Assembly: GCF_001613405.1 (NCBI RefSeq)
Contig: NZ_BDCH01000039.1
Span: 1 to 64,000 of the forward strand
DNA: 64,000 nucleotides
Source: Nocardia crassostreae
GTDB taxonomy: Bacteria > Actinomycetota > Actinomycetes > Mycobacteriales > Mycobacteriaceae
Reading direction: 5' to 3'
Shown piece by piece: positions 50,403 through 60,444 of this stretch. The position numbers and the translations under genes are program-made. Below the pieces are notes generated by a model. It made no database searches and had not been told where the DNA came from. It was given only the letters and a program-made list of their open reading frames with translations. Every line of letters begins with the position of its first letter. The first letter of the stretch is position 1.

Positions 50403-51259
50403 CGGAACTTGGCTTCCAGTTCGGTGAGGGTGGCCTGGAGGTCGGAGGGGTCGTTGTATTTGAAGATGCCCTCGTAGTCGGCTTCGGCTTGGATGGCGGC
50501 TTCGACCTCGGGGTCGTGGTAGATCTTGGTCAGCTGGAGGTAGGTGGGGTTGTCCTTGTCTTCGGCGCGGGCGGCGAAGATATTGATGTACTGCTTGAGT
50601 TCCGGGCGGTTGGGGTCGTCGGTCTGGATGACCTGGTTCTTGGTGAGTCCGGCGGGACCGGCGAAGGTGTCGTCCACGAAGGCGGCGTCGACGCTGTCGA
50701 GGGACTGGGCGGTGAGGGTCGGATCGATGGTCTTCAGGCGCACCTTGGATGCGCTGGTGTCGACGTCCTCGAGCTTGGAGTCCCAGGTCGCGCCGTTCTT
50801 CAGGACGACCAGTCCGGCGGCGGAGAGTAGGAGCAGCGGGCGGACCTGGTTCGCGGGATTGTTGCTCAGGGTGATTTCGCCGCCCTGGGGGATCTCGCTC
50901 ACCGACTTGTGCTTCTGCGAGTACAGGGTCAGCGGAAAGATCTCGGTCGCGCCGATCGGGACCAGCGTGTCGTTATTGCGGGCGTTGTAATTGGCCAGGT
51001 AGCGGACGTGCTGGAACTTGTTGAGGTCGATCTGGCCCTGCTTCAGCGCCGGGTTCGGCTGGTTGTAATCGCTGAAGTTGACGAACTCGACGGTAATGCC
51101 CGCCTCGGACGCCTTCTTCTTGAACACCTCCCAGTGCGGCAGTGCGAGGTCGTTCACACCGATGCGCACCACGTCGGCGCGGTGTTCCTTGCCACAGGCG
51201 GCGGTCATCGCCAGGGCGAACAGGAGCGGAATCGCCAGGTAACGGCGCAGTTTTTGCAT
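50396..51259 (-). CDS. metQ: MetQ-type methionine-binding lipoprotein (stand-alone paralogue)
   Basis: A 287-residue NlpA/MetQ lipoprotein that binds methionine outside the membrane. Lipobox TAAC sits after a hydrophobic signal (LAIPLLFALAMTAAC). MetQ blocks are HWEVFKKKASEAGITVEFVN, DLNKFQHVRYL and YSQKHKSV. It stands alone, divergent from metQ-metN-metI, and may feed that permease or bind a different ligand. ATG 51259 was chosen because the signal peptide begins there. Confidence 0.88.
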   Translation of the reverse strand: MQKLRRYLAIPLLFALAMTAACGKEHRADVVRIGVNDLALPHWEVFKKKASEAGITVEFVNFSDYNQPNPALKQGQIDLNKFQHVRYLANYNARNNDTLVPIGATEIFPLTLYSQKHKSVSEIPQGGEITLSNNPANQVRPLLLLSAAGLVVLKNGATWDSKLEDVDTSASKVRLKTIDPTLTAQSLDSVDAAFVDDTFAGPAGLTKNQVIQTDDPNRPELKQYINIFAARAEDKDNPTYLQLTKIYHDPEVEAAIQAEADYEGIFKYNDPSDLQATLTELEAKFRK

Positions 51260-51388
51260 TTCAGCCAAGCTAGGCGCGGACTCGGCCGGAGCGCGAGGGT
51301 TTGGATCGCCCGGATCGTAACCGTAGCCAGGCGATAACCCGAACGATTGCATAGCCGGGTTCAGTTTCAACGATTTGCGGGAGCACGA
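51260..51388 (+). other. divergent intergenic region of the two metQ genes
   Basis: About 130 bases. An inverted repeat AACCCG (51336-51341) and CGGGTT (51356-51361) is the only structure seen. I do not recognise a SAM riboswitch. It must hold both promoters. Confidence 0.4.
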
Positions 51389-52264
51389 GTGAAATTCAAT
51401 CGGGTACTGGCGATCCCGGTCCTGGTAGCGGCGGTAGCGGGCCTCACCCTCACGGCCTGCGGCAGCAGCGACGACAGCTCGGGCGCCGTGGTGCGCATCG
51501 GGACCACGGAGAGCTCGCCGGAGTGGGACGTCTTCGAGACGAAGGCCAAGGAGCACGGGATCACCCTGAAGATCACCCGCTTCTCCGACTACTCGCAGCC
51601 CGATGCCGCGCTCTCGCAGCAGCAGGTCGACGTCAACCTGTTCCAGCACTTGCAGTTCCTCGGCCAGTACAACGTCGCCAACAACGATGATCTGACGCCG
51701 ATCGGCGCCACCCAGGTGGTGCCGCTGGGGCTGTACTCGCAGAAGCACAAGTCGGTGGCCGATATCCCGGCCGGTGGCGAGATCGCCATTCCGAACGATC
51801 CGACCAACCAGGCGCGGGCGCTGTTCGTGCTGCAGGCGGCCGGACTGCTGAAACTGTCCGACGACGTCCGCCAGCCCAGCCCGGCCGATATCGACAAGGC
51901 CGCCTCCAAGGTGAAGGTGACCCCGGTCGACGCCACCCAGACCGCGCTGTCGCTGGCCTCGGTGGACGGCTCGGTCGTCAACAACACCTTCCTGGAGAAG
52001 TCCGGCATCGACCCGAAATCCGCGATCTTCAAGGATGATCCGAAGAGCCCGGGCGCGGAGCCGTACATCAATGCCTTCGTGACGCGCGCCGCGGACAAGA
52101 CCAACCCGACCTATCTGAAGCTGGTCGAGATCTGGCACGGCGCCGACGTACAGGCCGCAGTCCAGGAGACCTCCAAGGGCACCGCCGTCGAGGTCAAGCG
52201 CGACGGACCGGATCTGGAGCAGGTGCTGGCGCGGGTGCAGCAGACCATCCGCGAGAAGAAGTGA
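51389..52264 (+). CDS. metQ: MetQ methionine-binding lipoprotein
   Basis: A 291-residue methionine-binding lipoprotein. A lipobox LTAC follows the signal (LAIPVLVAAVAGLTLTAC). Blocks PEWDVFETKAKEHGITLKI, DVNLFQHLQFLGQYN and YSQKHKSVADIP match MetQ. GTG 51389 is preceded by GGGAG. It overlaps metN (GTGA, 52261-52264), so metQ, metN and metI form one operon for methionine uptake. Confidence 0.93.
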   Translation: MKFNRVLAIPVLVAAVAGLTLTACGSSDDSSGAVVRIGTTESSPEWDVFETKAKEHGITLKITRFSDYSQPDAALSQQQVDVNLFQHLQFLGQYNVANNDDLTPIGATQVVPLGLYSQKHKSVADIPAGGEIAIPNDPTNQARALFVLQAAGLLKLSDDVRQPSPADIDKAASKVKVTPVDATQTALSLASVDGSVVNNTFLEKSGIDPKSAIFKDDPKSPGAEPYINAFVTRAADKTNPTYLKLVEIWHGADVQAAVQETSKGTAVEVKRDGPDLEQVLARVQQTIREKK

Positions 52265-53352
52265 GCGAGAACGAAACCCAGGTCGCAGCGGTCGAATTCC
52301 GGTCGGTCACCAAGGAATTCCAGGTCGGCAAGCAGACGCACACCGCGCTGCGGGAAGTCGACCTGCGCATCGAACACGGTGAGATCTTCGGCGTGATCGG
52401 CTATTCCGGGGCGGGCAAGTCCACCCTGGTGCGGCTGATCAACGCCCTGGAGAAGCCGACCGGCGGCACCGTGCTCATCTCCGGCGACCCCATCACCGGG
52501 GTCCCGGAGTCACGGGTGCGGCAGCTGCGCCGCGATATCGGCATGGTGTTCCAGCAGTTCAACCTGTTCCGCTCGCGCACCGCGGCCGGGAATATCGAGT
52601 ACCCGCTCAAGGTGGCGGGCTGGAAACGCGCCGAGCGCAAGGCCCGCGTCGCGGAACTGCTGGAGTTCGTGGGCCTTTCGGACAAGGCGCGCAGCTATCC
52701 GGACCAGCTGTCCGGCGGCCAGAAGCAGCGGGTCGGCATTGCCCGCGCCCTGGCCACCTCGCCGTCGCTGCTGCTCGCGGACGAGGCCACCTCGGCCCTG
52801 GATCCGGAGACCACGCAGGAGGTGCTGCGCCTGCTGAAGAAGATCAACCGCGAACTCGGCGTCACCATCATCGTGATCACCCACGAAATGGATGTCATAC
52901 GCGCCGTCGCCGACCGCGTCGCGGTCCTGGCAGAGGGCCGGATTGTCGAGCTGGCAAGCACTTTCGACGTCTTCGCCACCCCGCAGGCCGCACCCACCCG
53001 CTCCTTCGTGGAAACGGTGCTGCACAACCGCCCGAACGCCGACGAGCTGAAACGACTGGCGGACAAGCACACCGGCCGCCTGGTCACCGTCGACATCGAC
53101 GACGACCGCGGCATCGGCGACGCGCTCCTCACCGCCACCCAGGCCGGAGTCCACGTCGAAGTCGTCTACGGGGGCGTGAGCACACTGCAGGACAGGACCT
53201 TCGGCAGCATCACCCTCGCCCTGAACGGGCCGGAGGACGCCGTCGAGCGCGTCGCGGCGAGCCTTGGGAGAGGCGGCAGCACTGCCGCCACCGCGGTCGC
53301 CGCGGAGTCGGTGGCTGCCGGTCGGTCCGCGTCCGATCGGAGGAGCGCATGA
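52261..53352 (+). CDS. metN: methionine ABC transporter ATP-binding protein
   Basis: A 363-residue ABC ATPase. Walker A is GYSGAGKSTL, signature LSGGQKQRVGIARAL, Walker B LLLADEATSALDPE. The C-terminal NIL domain (about residues 270-340), which senses intracellular methionine in MetN, is present. GTG 52261 overlaps the metQ stop; the stop overlaps the metI ATG (ATGA). It powers the importer with MetI and MetQ. Confidence 0.95.
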   Translation: MSENETQVAAVEFRSVTKEFQVGKQTHTALREVDLRIEHGEIFGVIGYSGAGKSTLVRLINALEKPTGGTVLISGDPITGVPESRVRQLRRDIGMVFQQFNLFRSRTAAGNIEYPLKVAGWKRAERKARVAELLEFVGLSDKARSYPDQLSGGQKQRVGIARALATSPSLLLADEATSALDPETTQEVLRLLKKINRELGVTIIVITHEMDVIRAVADRVAVLAEGRIVELASTFDVFATPQAAPTRSFVETVLHNRPNADELKRLADKHTGRLVTVDIDDDRGIGDALLTATQAGVHVEVVYGGVSTLQDRTFGSITLALNGPEDAVERVAASLGRGGSTAATAVAAESVAAGRSASDRRSA

Positions 53353-54026
53353 ATTACGCTGCCGTGCAGACGGATTGGGACAAGTTGCGGCCGGTCCTCG
53401 GTGAGGCCATCGGGACCACGATCTATCTGGTGTTGCTGACCTTCGTGATCGGCGGCGTAATCGGACTGGCGCTGGGCACGTTGCTGTACACCACTCGTAA
53501 GGGTGGGTTGCTGGCGAACACGCCGGTGAATGTGGTGCTCAATGTGTTGGTGAGCGTGATCCGGCCGATTCCGTTCATCATCCTACTGGCCGCGCTGGGG
53601 CCGATCACCCTCGAAGTGGTCGGGACGACCATCGGCACCGAGGCCGCGGCATTCGTCATGATCGTGGCCGCGTCGTTCGGTATCGCCCGGATTGTCGAGC
53701 AGAACCTGGTGACCGTGGACCCGGGGGTGATCGAGGCGGCGCGGGCCATGGGGGCCGGGCCCTTGCGGATCATTCTGACGCTGCTGATTCCCGAAGCGCT
53801 AGGGCCGCTGGTACTCGGGTACACGTTCGTGGTGATCGCCATTGTCGACATGTCCGCCATGGCGGGCACGGTCGGCGGCGGTGGCCTCGGAGATTTCGCG
53901 CTGGTCTACGGCTATCAGCGGTTCGATTGGGAGGTCACGCTGGTCGCGACCCTGATCATTATCGTGGGCGTGCAGGGGATTCAATTCCTCGGCAACTGGC
54001 TGGCCCGGAAGGTATTGCGCCGCTGA
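53349..54026 (+). CDS. metI: methionine ABC transporter permease
   Basis: A 225-residue MetI with five or so hydrophobic segments. The EAA-loop region is VDPGVIEAARAMGAGPLRII, followed by AMAGTVGGGGLGDFAL. It forms the membrane channel with MetN. ATG 53349 overlaps the metN stop by 4 bases. Confidence 0.95.
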   Translation: MNYAAVQTDWDKLRPVLGEAIGTTIYLVLLTFVIGGVIGLALGTLLYTTRKGGLLANTPVNVVLNVLVSVIRPIPFIILLAALGPITLEVVGTTIGTEAAAFVMIVAASFGIARIVEQNLVTVDPGVIEAARAMGAGPLRIILTLLIPEALGPLVLGYTFVVIAIVDMSAMAGTVGGGGLGDFALVYGYQRFDWEVTLVATLIIIVGVQGIQFLGNWLARKVLRR

Positions 54027-54070
54027 GCCACGCGAAGCGGCAGGGCTTCGACACACCACGCGCGGAGACG

Positions 54071-54101
54071 AACAGCCGCACCCACGCCGGGTGCGGCTGT
54101 T
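54071..54101 (+). terminator. terminator of the metQNI operon
   Basis: A 13-base perfect stem: AACAGCCGCACCC (54071-54083), loop ACGCC, GGGTGCGGCTGTT (54089-54101). It follows the metI stop by about 45 bases. Confidence 0.9.
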
Positions 54102-54121
54102 CTCGTCGGCTGTGTACCCGC

Positions 54122-54183
54122 TAGCATCGTCGCGTGGGCACTTACTGGCACGCTGTCACGCTGCCCCCGGTCGCCTGACCGGG
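54122..54183 (+). promoter_or_regulatory. possible leaderless 14-residue leader and hairpin before EamA transporter
   Basis: A -10-like TAGCAT (54122-54127) is 6 bases before a GTG that starts a 15-codon frame (54134-54178, MGTYWHAVTLPPVA). Its stop overlaps a hairpin CCCGGTC-GCCT-GACCGGG (54166-54183). This could be a small attenuator for the transporter gene at 54295 but is weak evidence. Confidence 0.3.
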
Positions 54184-54294
54184 CGCGCACGCGGCATTCT
54201 CGCTTCCCGCCTCGGCTCCTGAGCAGCTAGGGCTTCTTCAGCGTGCGCCCGTTCCGAATACGCCGATCACGTACTCGAGAACGGAATCTCATTC

Positions 54295-55383
54295 GTGTCC
54301 GAACACACCGTCAACTCCGGCGCGTCCGCACCGGCATCCACGTCCGCGACAACCACACCGCAGCAGTCAGCGGTTGCCGCCCCGGCCGCCGCACTTCAGC
54401 CCGAACTCGCGGCGGACCGGGCCCCGCAGGCTTCGGGAGCGGCAGCCCAGTCGGGGCCCGGCGCCCGCTCTCGGGGCCGGGCCATCGCGAATGCGGTTGT
54501 GCGGCCTGCGAATTCACGGTGCGGTTCGATCGCCATCCTCGGCGCGAGCGTGCTGTGGGGCAGCACCGGCACCGCGAGCTCGCTCGCACCCGCGGGCGCG
54601 TCCGCGGCCGCGATCGGCTCGGCCGGATTGGCCCTCGGCGGATTGCTGCTCTTTCTCACGACCTGCCGTACCCGGACCACGTACAGCTGGGCGCAGTGGC
54701 GGCTGCTGATCGCCGGAGCGGTGGCGGTCGCGGCCTATCCGGTCACGTTCTACCCCGCGGTGGCGCGGACCGGCGTCGCGGTGGCGACCGTCGTGGCCCT
54801 GTGCAGCGCACCGGTTTTCACCGGCCTCGTGGGCTGGATTTCGGGGCGGTCGCGTCCGACGGCCCGCTGGGTCGGCGCTACCGCTGCGGCCGTCATCGGT
54901 TGTGTTGCAATGGTACTCGGCCCGGAGCTGACCGGACAGGCTGCGGCCGTAGACCTGCTCGGCATCGGACTCGCGCTCTGCGGCGGTCTGGCCTATGTCG
55001 TGTACTCGCTCATCGGCGGTGAACTCATTGCCGAGGGCAAGCCGTCGGGCTCGGTCATGGGCCTGATGTTCGGCATGGCCGGACTGATGGTCCTGCCGGT
55101 CGTGCTGATCTCGGGCGTCTCCTGGCTGGGCACGATGCGCGGGGCGGCGGTGGCGCTGCATCTCGCGGTATTCACCACATTCCTGGCCTATCGGCTGTTC
55201 GGCTACGGCTTGCGGCACACCACCGTCGCCACCGCCACCACCCTGACCCTGGCCGAGCCCGCCGTGGCCGCAGTGCTGGCCGTGGCGGTGCTCGGGGAAC
55301 GGCTGCCCGCTGTGTCCTGGTGCGGGCTAGCCGTTCTCGCCGGGGGGCTGGCGCTGCTCACGGTGCGGCCGGGCCGCCGCTAG
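54295..55383 (+). CDS. EamA/DMT-family transporter
   Basis: A 362-residue drug/metabolite transporter. Two EamA-type halves with about ten hydrophobic segments are seen, including SIAILGASVLWGSTGTASSL, then a second half (GIGLALCGGLAYVVYSLIGG) ending AEPAVAAVLAVAVLGERLP. The first 75 residues are Ala/Pro-rich and unlike the family, so the real start could be later. The substrate is unknown. The 3' end overlaps the convergent permease gene by 26 bases. Confidence 0.82.
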   Translation: MSEHTVNSGASAPASTSATTTPQQSAVAAPAAALQPELAADRAPQASGAAAQSGPGARSRGRAIANAVVRPANSRCGSIAILGASVLWGSTGTASSLAPAGASAAAIGSAGLALGGLLLFLTTCRTRTTYSWAQWRLLIAGAVAVAAYPVTFYPAVARTGVAVATVVALCSAPVFTGLVGWISGRSRPTARWVGATAAAVIGCVAMVLGPELTGQAAAVDLLGIGLALCGGLAYVVYSLIGGELIAEGKPSGSVMGLMFGMAGLMVLPVVLISGVSWLGTMRGAAVALHLAVFTTFLAYRLFGYGLRHTTVATATTLTLAEPAVAAVLAVAVLGERLPAVSWCGLAVLAGGLALLTVRPGRR

Positions 55384-56803
55384 GCGCGACGGGGCCTGGC
55401 TGGTTCAGCTTGGAGTGGAACCGGGAGTAGCCGAAGTACACGATGAGACCGAGCACCAGCCAGGCCGCGAAGCGCACCCAGGTCGCCGCCTGGAGGGAGA
55501 GCATGAGCCAGACCGAGAAGACCACGCTGACGATCGGGATGACCGGCATGAACGGAATCCGGAAGGTGCGCGGCACATCCGGGCGGGTGTAGCGGAACAC
55601 CAGCACCGCGATGCAGACCACCACGAAGGCGCTGAGAATGCCGATATTGGTCAGCTCGGCGACGATATTGATGGGCAGCAGCCCGGCCAGGATGGCCGAG
55701 GCCACGCCCACGATCCAGGTGACGCAGGTCGGAACCTTGCGCACCGGATGGGTTTTGGCGAACCACTCCGGCAGCAGCCCGTCACGGCTCATGGAATACC
55801 AGACGCGGGTCACGCCGAGCATGAAGGTGAGCACCACGGTGATGATGCCGACAATCGCGCCCACCGCAATGATATTCGCGATGCCCGGCATGCCGACCGC
55901 CTCGAAGGAGCTGGAGAAACCGCTCTTGGGATTGATCTCGGTGTACTTCTGCATGCCCGTGAGCACCAGTGTCGCAAGGACATACAGCACCATGGCGATG
56001 GCGAGCGAGTAGATGATGGCCTTGGGCAGATGCTTCTTGCCGTCCACCGATTCCTCGGCCGCCGTGCTCATGGCGTCATAGCCGAACACCGCGAAGAACA
56101 CCGTGGCCGCACCGGTCATGACCGCGCCGGTGCCGTACGGGAAGTACGGCGAGTAGTTGGCGCTGTCGATATGGAACACGCCGAGCATGATGATCAGCAC
56201 CACCAGCGCCACCTTGATGCCGACGGTGACCATCTCGAACCGCCCGACACTGCGGATACCGCGCGAGAGCACCCAGGCCGAACCCAGGCAGAACAGCACC
56301 GCGAACACGTCCACCGCATGCCCGTCCCCGGTGCCGGGCGCGCCGAGCATCCACGCGGGCAAGGTGATTCCGATCTGATCGAGCAGGAATCCGAAATACC
56401 CGGAGACGCCGATGGCCACCACCGCCGCCACGGCGATGTACTCCAGCAGCAGATCCCATCCGATGAACCACCCGACGATCTCGCCGAGCGACACATACCC
56501 GTAGGTGTAGGCCGATCCGGCCTTGGGCACCATGCCCGCGAACTCCGCGTAGCACAGCGCCGCCGCCGCACTGGCCAGCCCGGCCACCAGGAACGACAGC
56601 AGCACCGCCGGTCCGGTGGTCTTGTTGGCCACACTGCCCGCGAGCGCGAAGATGCCCGCGCCGATGATCCCGCCCACCCCGATGGCGGTCAACTGCCACA
56701 CCCCGAGGTGTTTGGCCAGCCGTTCGTCCTGCCGGACATCCTCCTCGACCTCGGTGATCGGCTTGCGCCGCAATATCTGACCGCGTACTTCCGCCAGCGT
56801 CAT
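55358..56803 (-). CDS. APC-family amino acid permease
   Basis: A 481-residue transporter with twelve hydrophobic segments. Motif GVGGIIGAGIFALAG near the N-terminus is the APC substrate-site signature; AYTYGYVSLGEIVGWFIGWD and YDAMSTAAEESVDGKKHLPK also fit cationic or branched-chain permeases (YfnA type). ATG 56803 has GGGAG 9 bases upstream. It overlaps the convergent transporter gene by 26 bases. Confidence 0.9.
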   Translation of the reverse strand: MTLAEVRGQILRRKPITEVEEDVRQDERLAKHLGVWQLTAIGVGGIIGAGIFALAGSVANKTTGPAVLLSFLVAGLASAAAALCYAEFAGMVPKAGSAYTYGYVSLGEIVGWFIGWDLLLEYIAVAAVVAIGVSGYFGFLLDQIGITLPAWMLGAPGTGDGHAVDVFAVLFCLGSAWVLSRGIRSVGRFEMVTVGIKVALVVLIIMLGVFHIDSANYSPYFPYGTGAVMTGAATVFFAVFGYDAMSTAAEESVDGKKHLPKAIIYSLAIAMVLYVLATLVLTGMQKYTEINPKSGFSSSFEAVGMPGIANIIAVGAIVGIITVVLTFMLGVTRVWYSMSRDGLLPEWFAKTHPVRKVPTCVTWIVGVASAILAGLLPINIVAELTNIGILSAFVVVCIAVLVFRYTRPDVPRTFRIPFMPVIPIVSVVFSVWLMLSLQAATWVRFAAWLVLGLIVYFGYSRFHSKLNQPGPVAPSGGPAAP

Positions 56804-56981
56804 CGCTGTACTCCCGTCCGCCGCGCCCGGCAGCCGAGCCGGGGCGCGGGCCACACTGTCGATCTCTGCCGATAATCGGACCACGCGTCCCGATCGGCTC
56901 GCGGAGTTTTGTGCATCTCGCGGAGTTTTGTAAATAAAGTTCTCGGGTGTCGCTCCCTCGCGACCCTGCTAAAAATGAACG

Positions 56982-57371
56982 GTGGACGCTGACGACGAAA
57001 AGGTCATCGAACTGGCAACCAAGGTCTTCGACCTGGCCCGCCAGGGCGACGCCGACCAACTAGCCGCCTATCTGGACGAGGGTGTCCCGCCGAACCTCAC
57101 CAACGGCCGGGGCGACACCCTCCTCATGCTCGCCGCCTACTACGGGCACGAGCCCGCCGTCGCCGTGCTGCTGAAGCACGGCGCCGATCCCAATCTGCTC
57201 AATGCCGCCGGACAGACCCCGCTCTCGGGCGCGGTCTTCAAGGGCGAGCCCGGCATTCTGCGCACGCTGCTCGCGGCGGGCGCGGATCCGGACGCCGGTT
57301 CGCCCTCGGCCCGGGAAACGGCCGAAATGTTCGATGTCGCCGAGGCGCTGAAGATCTTCGACGAGAAGTGA
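56982..57371 (+). CDS. ankyrin-repeat protein
   Basis: A 129-residue protein. Ankyrin repeats are seen as GRGDTLLMLAAYYGHEPAV, LLKHGADPNLLNAAGQTPL and LLAAGADPDAGS. Ankyrin proteins bind other proteins; the partner is unknown. The GTG start 56982 lies 178 bases from the divergent permease. Confidence 0.8.
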   Translation: MDADDEKVIELATKVFDLARQGDADQLAAYLDEGVPPNLTNGRGDTLLMLAAYYGHEPAVAVLLKHGADPNLLNAAGQTPLSGAVFKGEPGILRTLLAAGADPDAGSPSARETAEMFDVAEALKIFDEK

Positions 57372-57391
57372 TCCTGCCGCGGCCGCGCCGT

Positions 57392-57428
57392 CCCCCCGCA
57401 CAGTCGCTGTGCGGGGGGGGCGTGTTTT
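57392..57428 (+). terminator. terminator after ankyrin gene
   Basis: A 12-base stem CCCCCCGCACAG / CTGTGCGGGGGG with a TCG loop, followed by GTGTTTTC. This is the clearest T-rich terminator in the window. It also sits just beyond the minus-strand Hsp70 gene end. Confidence 0.85.
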
Positions 57429-57435
57429 CGAAGGT

Positions 57436-59990
57436 CTACTGCGACTTACGCATTCCCATTTCCCGGCCCCACGCGCCGATCCGCCATTCCAGCGGGCGGA
57501 GTTGGTCTTCGTAGAGGTTGTTGAGCTGTTCGGGGGCGGACGGGCGTTGCGGGTCGACCTCGTCGGCGGCCAGGGCGATGAGCGAGAGTTCGGTCAGGAA
57601 ACCGTCCCGCTGGCCGGGGAGCTTGGCCCGGTCCTCGGGCTCGAGCCGGGTGTCGGCTGCAGTTCCGCGTACTTGCGGCGAATGGTCTCGTCGGTGGCGT
57701 CGATGCGGCGGGCCAGCCAGCGGCGCACCATGGCGGGAGTCTGCTGCATGATCGCGATCTCGCGAATCGACGGAATCTGCGACGCTTCCCGGATGAGATC
57801 CTCGAGTTTCTCGTTGGCGCGCGGCCAGGTGACGAAGTCGCCGGATTCGTAGGCGGTGCGGCCCTGGGCCTCGAGATCATCGCAGCGCAGGCGGAAGCCG
57901 GGAACCGTATCGGGCTCGTTGCGCTGCAGGTAGAGCAGGATATTGGCCAGCTTGCCCAGGGTCTCCTCGAATTCGGCCAGCGGGGGCTCCATATAGTCCT
58001 CCGGGCCGCGGCTGTTGAGCAGGCCCTGCAGAATGGTTTCCGCTTCGAGCAGCAGGTGATGCGCCTTGGCCTGGTCCTGGGTGCGGGCCACCAGGGCGTC
58101 GAGTCCGGCCAGGCGCTGCTCGATCTCGGGAGCGGCCTTGGCGGCCTCGGCCCGGTGCACCTCGTGGCTGATCTGGCGCCAGTCGTCGCGGGTGGCGGCG
58201 GTGCGGGTGCGGATCTGATCCCACCCGGCCACCTCACGGATCGGAATCTCGATGACGGCGGTGGCGGTGCGATCCAGGTGCGGGATGCGGACCGCGGCAT
58301 TGATGGTCCAGCCCGCGTCGAATTCCAGGGTCAGCTCGACGGCGGTGCCCGGCTCCAGATCGTCGGGGAGATCGCGGATGCGGACGGTGCCGATGGGGAT
58401 CCAGCCCTCGTAGAGGCGGACCGCCAGGGTGGCGCCGCGGGTCGCCGTCTCCAGGCGTTGATAGACGCGGTGCGGAATCTTGGTGCCCACCTTGACCACT
58501 CGGCACAGCTGGCGATCGAGGAGTTCGACGGAGAAGTCGTGGGCCAGGATGTCACCGGCCAGATCCGGAATGGCGGGGCCGGATGCGGCGCGCAGGGCCA
58601 GCGGTTCGGCGGCGATCTCGCGGCCGTCGGCGAGCACCGCGACGGTGAACGGGCCGTCGGCGAGCGGGACTTCGATGAACAGGAACGAGCCGTCCTCGGA
58701 AGCGTTCTCGCGCAGCGTGTTTCCTGTGGCGGAGCGAACTTCGACGATGATGTCACCGGCGTCGGCGCGGAGCACCCGCCCGGCGATATCGACGAAATCC
58801 CCGTCGGGGACCAGGTTTTCCAGCTCGAGCACACTGCTGTGCGTGGCCAGATTGCCCGCCTTCAGGGCTGCGCCCACCGCGACCACCAGCTCCGGATGGA
58901 ACAGGTGGGGCTCGACGCCGAAGCGCTCCCGCAGCAGCTCCGCGACCAGCGGGACCCGGGACGAGCCGCCGACCAGCACGATCTCGTCCAGCTCGGTGGC
59001 GGTGACGCGCGCCTTGGCCAGCGCTTCGGCGCAATGGTTGAGGGTGCCGCGCAGATGGCCGTCGATCATGCGGTCGAACTCGTGCCGGGACAGCGGCAGG
59101 TTGATGCTCATCGGCATGCCGGTGCGGTCCTCGAGGTCCTGGTTGATGATCTCGGTCTCGGTATCCCGCGACAGCTCGTGCTTGGCGGTCTCGGCCAGGG
59201 CCAGCAGCCGGGCGAGACGTTCGGCGTCGGCGAGATCGCCCGGCTCGAAACGCAAGTCGTAGGCGGGCAGCTGCGCGATCATCCAGTCCACGATGGCCTG
59301 ATCGAAGTCGTAGCCGCCCAGATAGCGGTCGCCGTCGAAGGAACGGCTGCTGAAGCCGTCGGCCGGATCCCAGGACACCACCGAGGTGTCGAAGGTGCCG
59401 CCGCCGAGGTCGTAGATGAGGAAGCGGCGGCTCGGGGTGCTCGGATCGGCGGCGAGGCCGTTCTCGTGCATGTGCGCCAGGGCGGCGGCGACCGGCTCCA
59501 TGAGGGTTTCCGCCACCTCCAGCCCGGCCTCCGAACCGGCCTGGGTGGTCTGGGTTTTCGCGCTCGTTTCGAAATAGGCGGGCACGGTGATGACCGCGCG
59601 GTCGATGGGCACGCCCAGCGTCTGCTCGGCCACCGTCTTCAGATGCCGCAGCAGATGCACCGAGGCCTGCAGGGGCGTGATGGTGGCGTGGCCCGCCGTC
59701 ACCGGCTGATCGGTGCCCATATTGCGTTTGAAGAACATGGCGGGCGGCGAACCGGGCAGGCGCGCTTTGCGTTTGGCGAGCGCACCCACCAGCGGCGTGC
59801 CGTCGGGGGAGATCCACACCGCCGACGGCGTGGTCAGCGACAGGTCCGGATTGGCCACGATGAGCGACCCGCCCAGCGGCCGCAGCCGCCGACGCTCGAT
59901 GAGCGCCGCCTTGTCGGGGATATCGGCGTCGGCCGGAATGGCGATGCAGCAGTTGGTCGTACCGAGATCGATACCGGCGACAAGGCTCAT
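57436..59990 (-). pseudogene. Hsp70-family chaperone-like ATPase, apparent single-base frameshift near the C-terminus
   Basis: An Hsp70/actin-fold ATPase: N-terminus GIDLGTTNCCIA, then YDLGGGTFDTSVV, LVGGSSRVPLVAELL. Total about 851 residues if corrected. From ATG 59990 the frame ends at 57594 with a sequence unlike the family after about residue 780. In the next frame a sensible tail follows (AKLPGQRDGFLTELSLIALA and onward to 57436). Inserting one base near 57655 joins them, so this is probably a one-base deletion. The ATG overlaps the stop of the J-like gene (ATGA). Confidence 0.75.
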
Positions 59991-60427
59991 GCGGTGGTCT
60001 CCTCGTGCGGGGGTGCGGCCGGGGCGGGCAGGAGATTCGGCAGCACCCCGTAGTCGATGAGAATCTCGTCGCCCGGTGTCGCGTGCGGCGTCTCGAGCTG
60101 CGGGTTCTCGCGCGCCAGTGCGCGGCGGATCTCCTGTAGTTCGGTGAGTTCGGCGAAATCCACGCCCTCCGGTTCGGGCCGGTGGGTGATCAGCTCGGCC
60201 GCCAACCGGGTGCGCGGTGTGGCCAGCTGTTCCTCCGCGGCGTTCACCTTCGCGACGCTGAGGATCTCGCCGAACAGCGGAAAGCGTTTGGCGTCGTAGG
60301 AGATCCGCTTGCGGCGCGCGGCGATGCGGGAGCGCGCCGTCGCCCGGTCGGCGGTCGGATCGAGATCGAGGATCTGGAAGGCGGTGTCGTATTAGGGATT
60401 ACGGCCGGTCCACGACCAGGGATTCAT
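59987..60427 (-). pseudogene. J-domain-like protein with in-frame TAA
   Basis: A 146-codon frame from ATG 60427. Codon 12 (60392-60394) is TAA: MNPWSWTGRNP-stop-YDTAFQIL. TAC to TAA is a simple cause. Then ILDLDPTADRATARSRIAAR and NAAEEQLATPRTRLAAEL resemble helices I-II and IV of a J-domain, but the HPD triplet is absent. A shorter start (ATG or GTG near 60247) would keep only the second half. It precedes Hsp70 by a 4-base overlap, so it probably is a partner of that ATPase. Confidence 0.65.
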
Positions 60428-60444
60428 ACTGTGCTCCGCTCTCG

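Noticed and set aside
51260..51388. SAM riboswitch before metQ
   Set aside because: The gap is too short and shows no recognisable SAM-I or SAM-IV conserved core; only one short inverted repeat.
55415..56875. A 486-codon plus-strand frame opposite the APC permease
   Set aside because: Composition is dominated by His, Glu, Asp and Arg, the mirror of a hydrophobic membrane protein.
58056..60053. A 665-codon plus-strand open frame opposite the Hsp70 gene
   Set aside because: Gly/Asp/Gln/His-rich and repetitive, with no family; the minus-strand Hsp70 motifs are clear.
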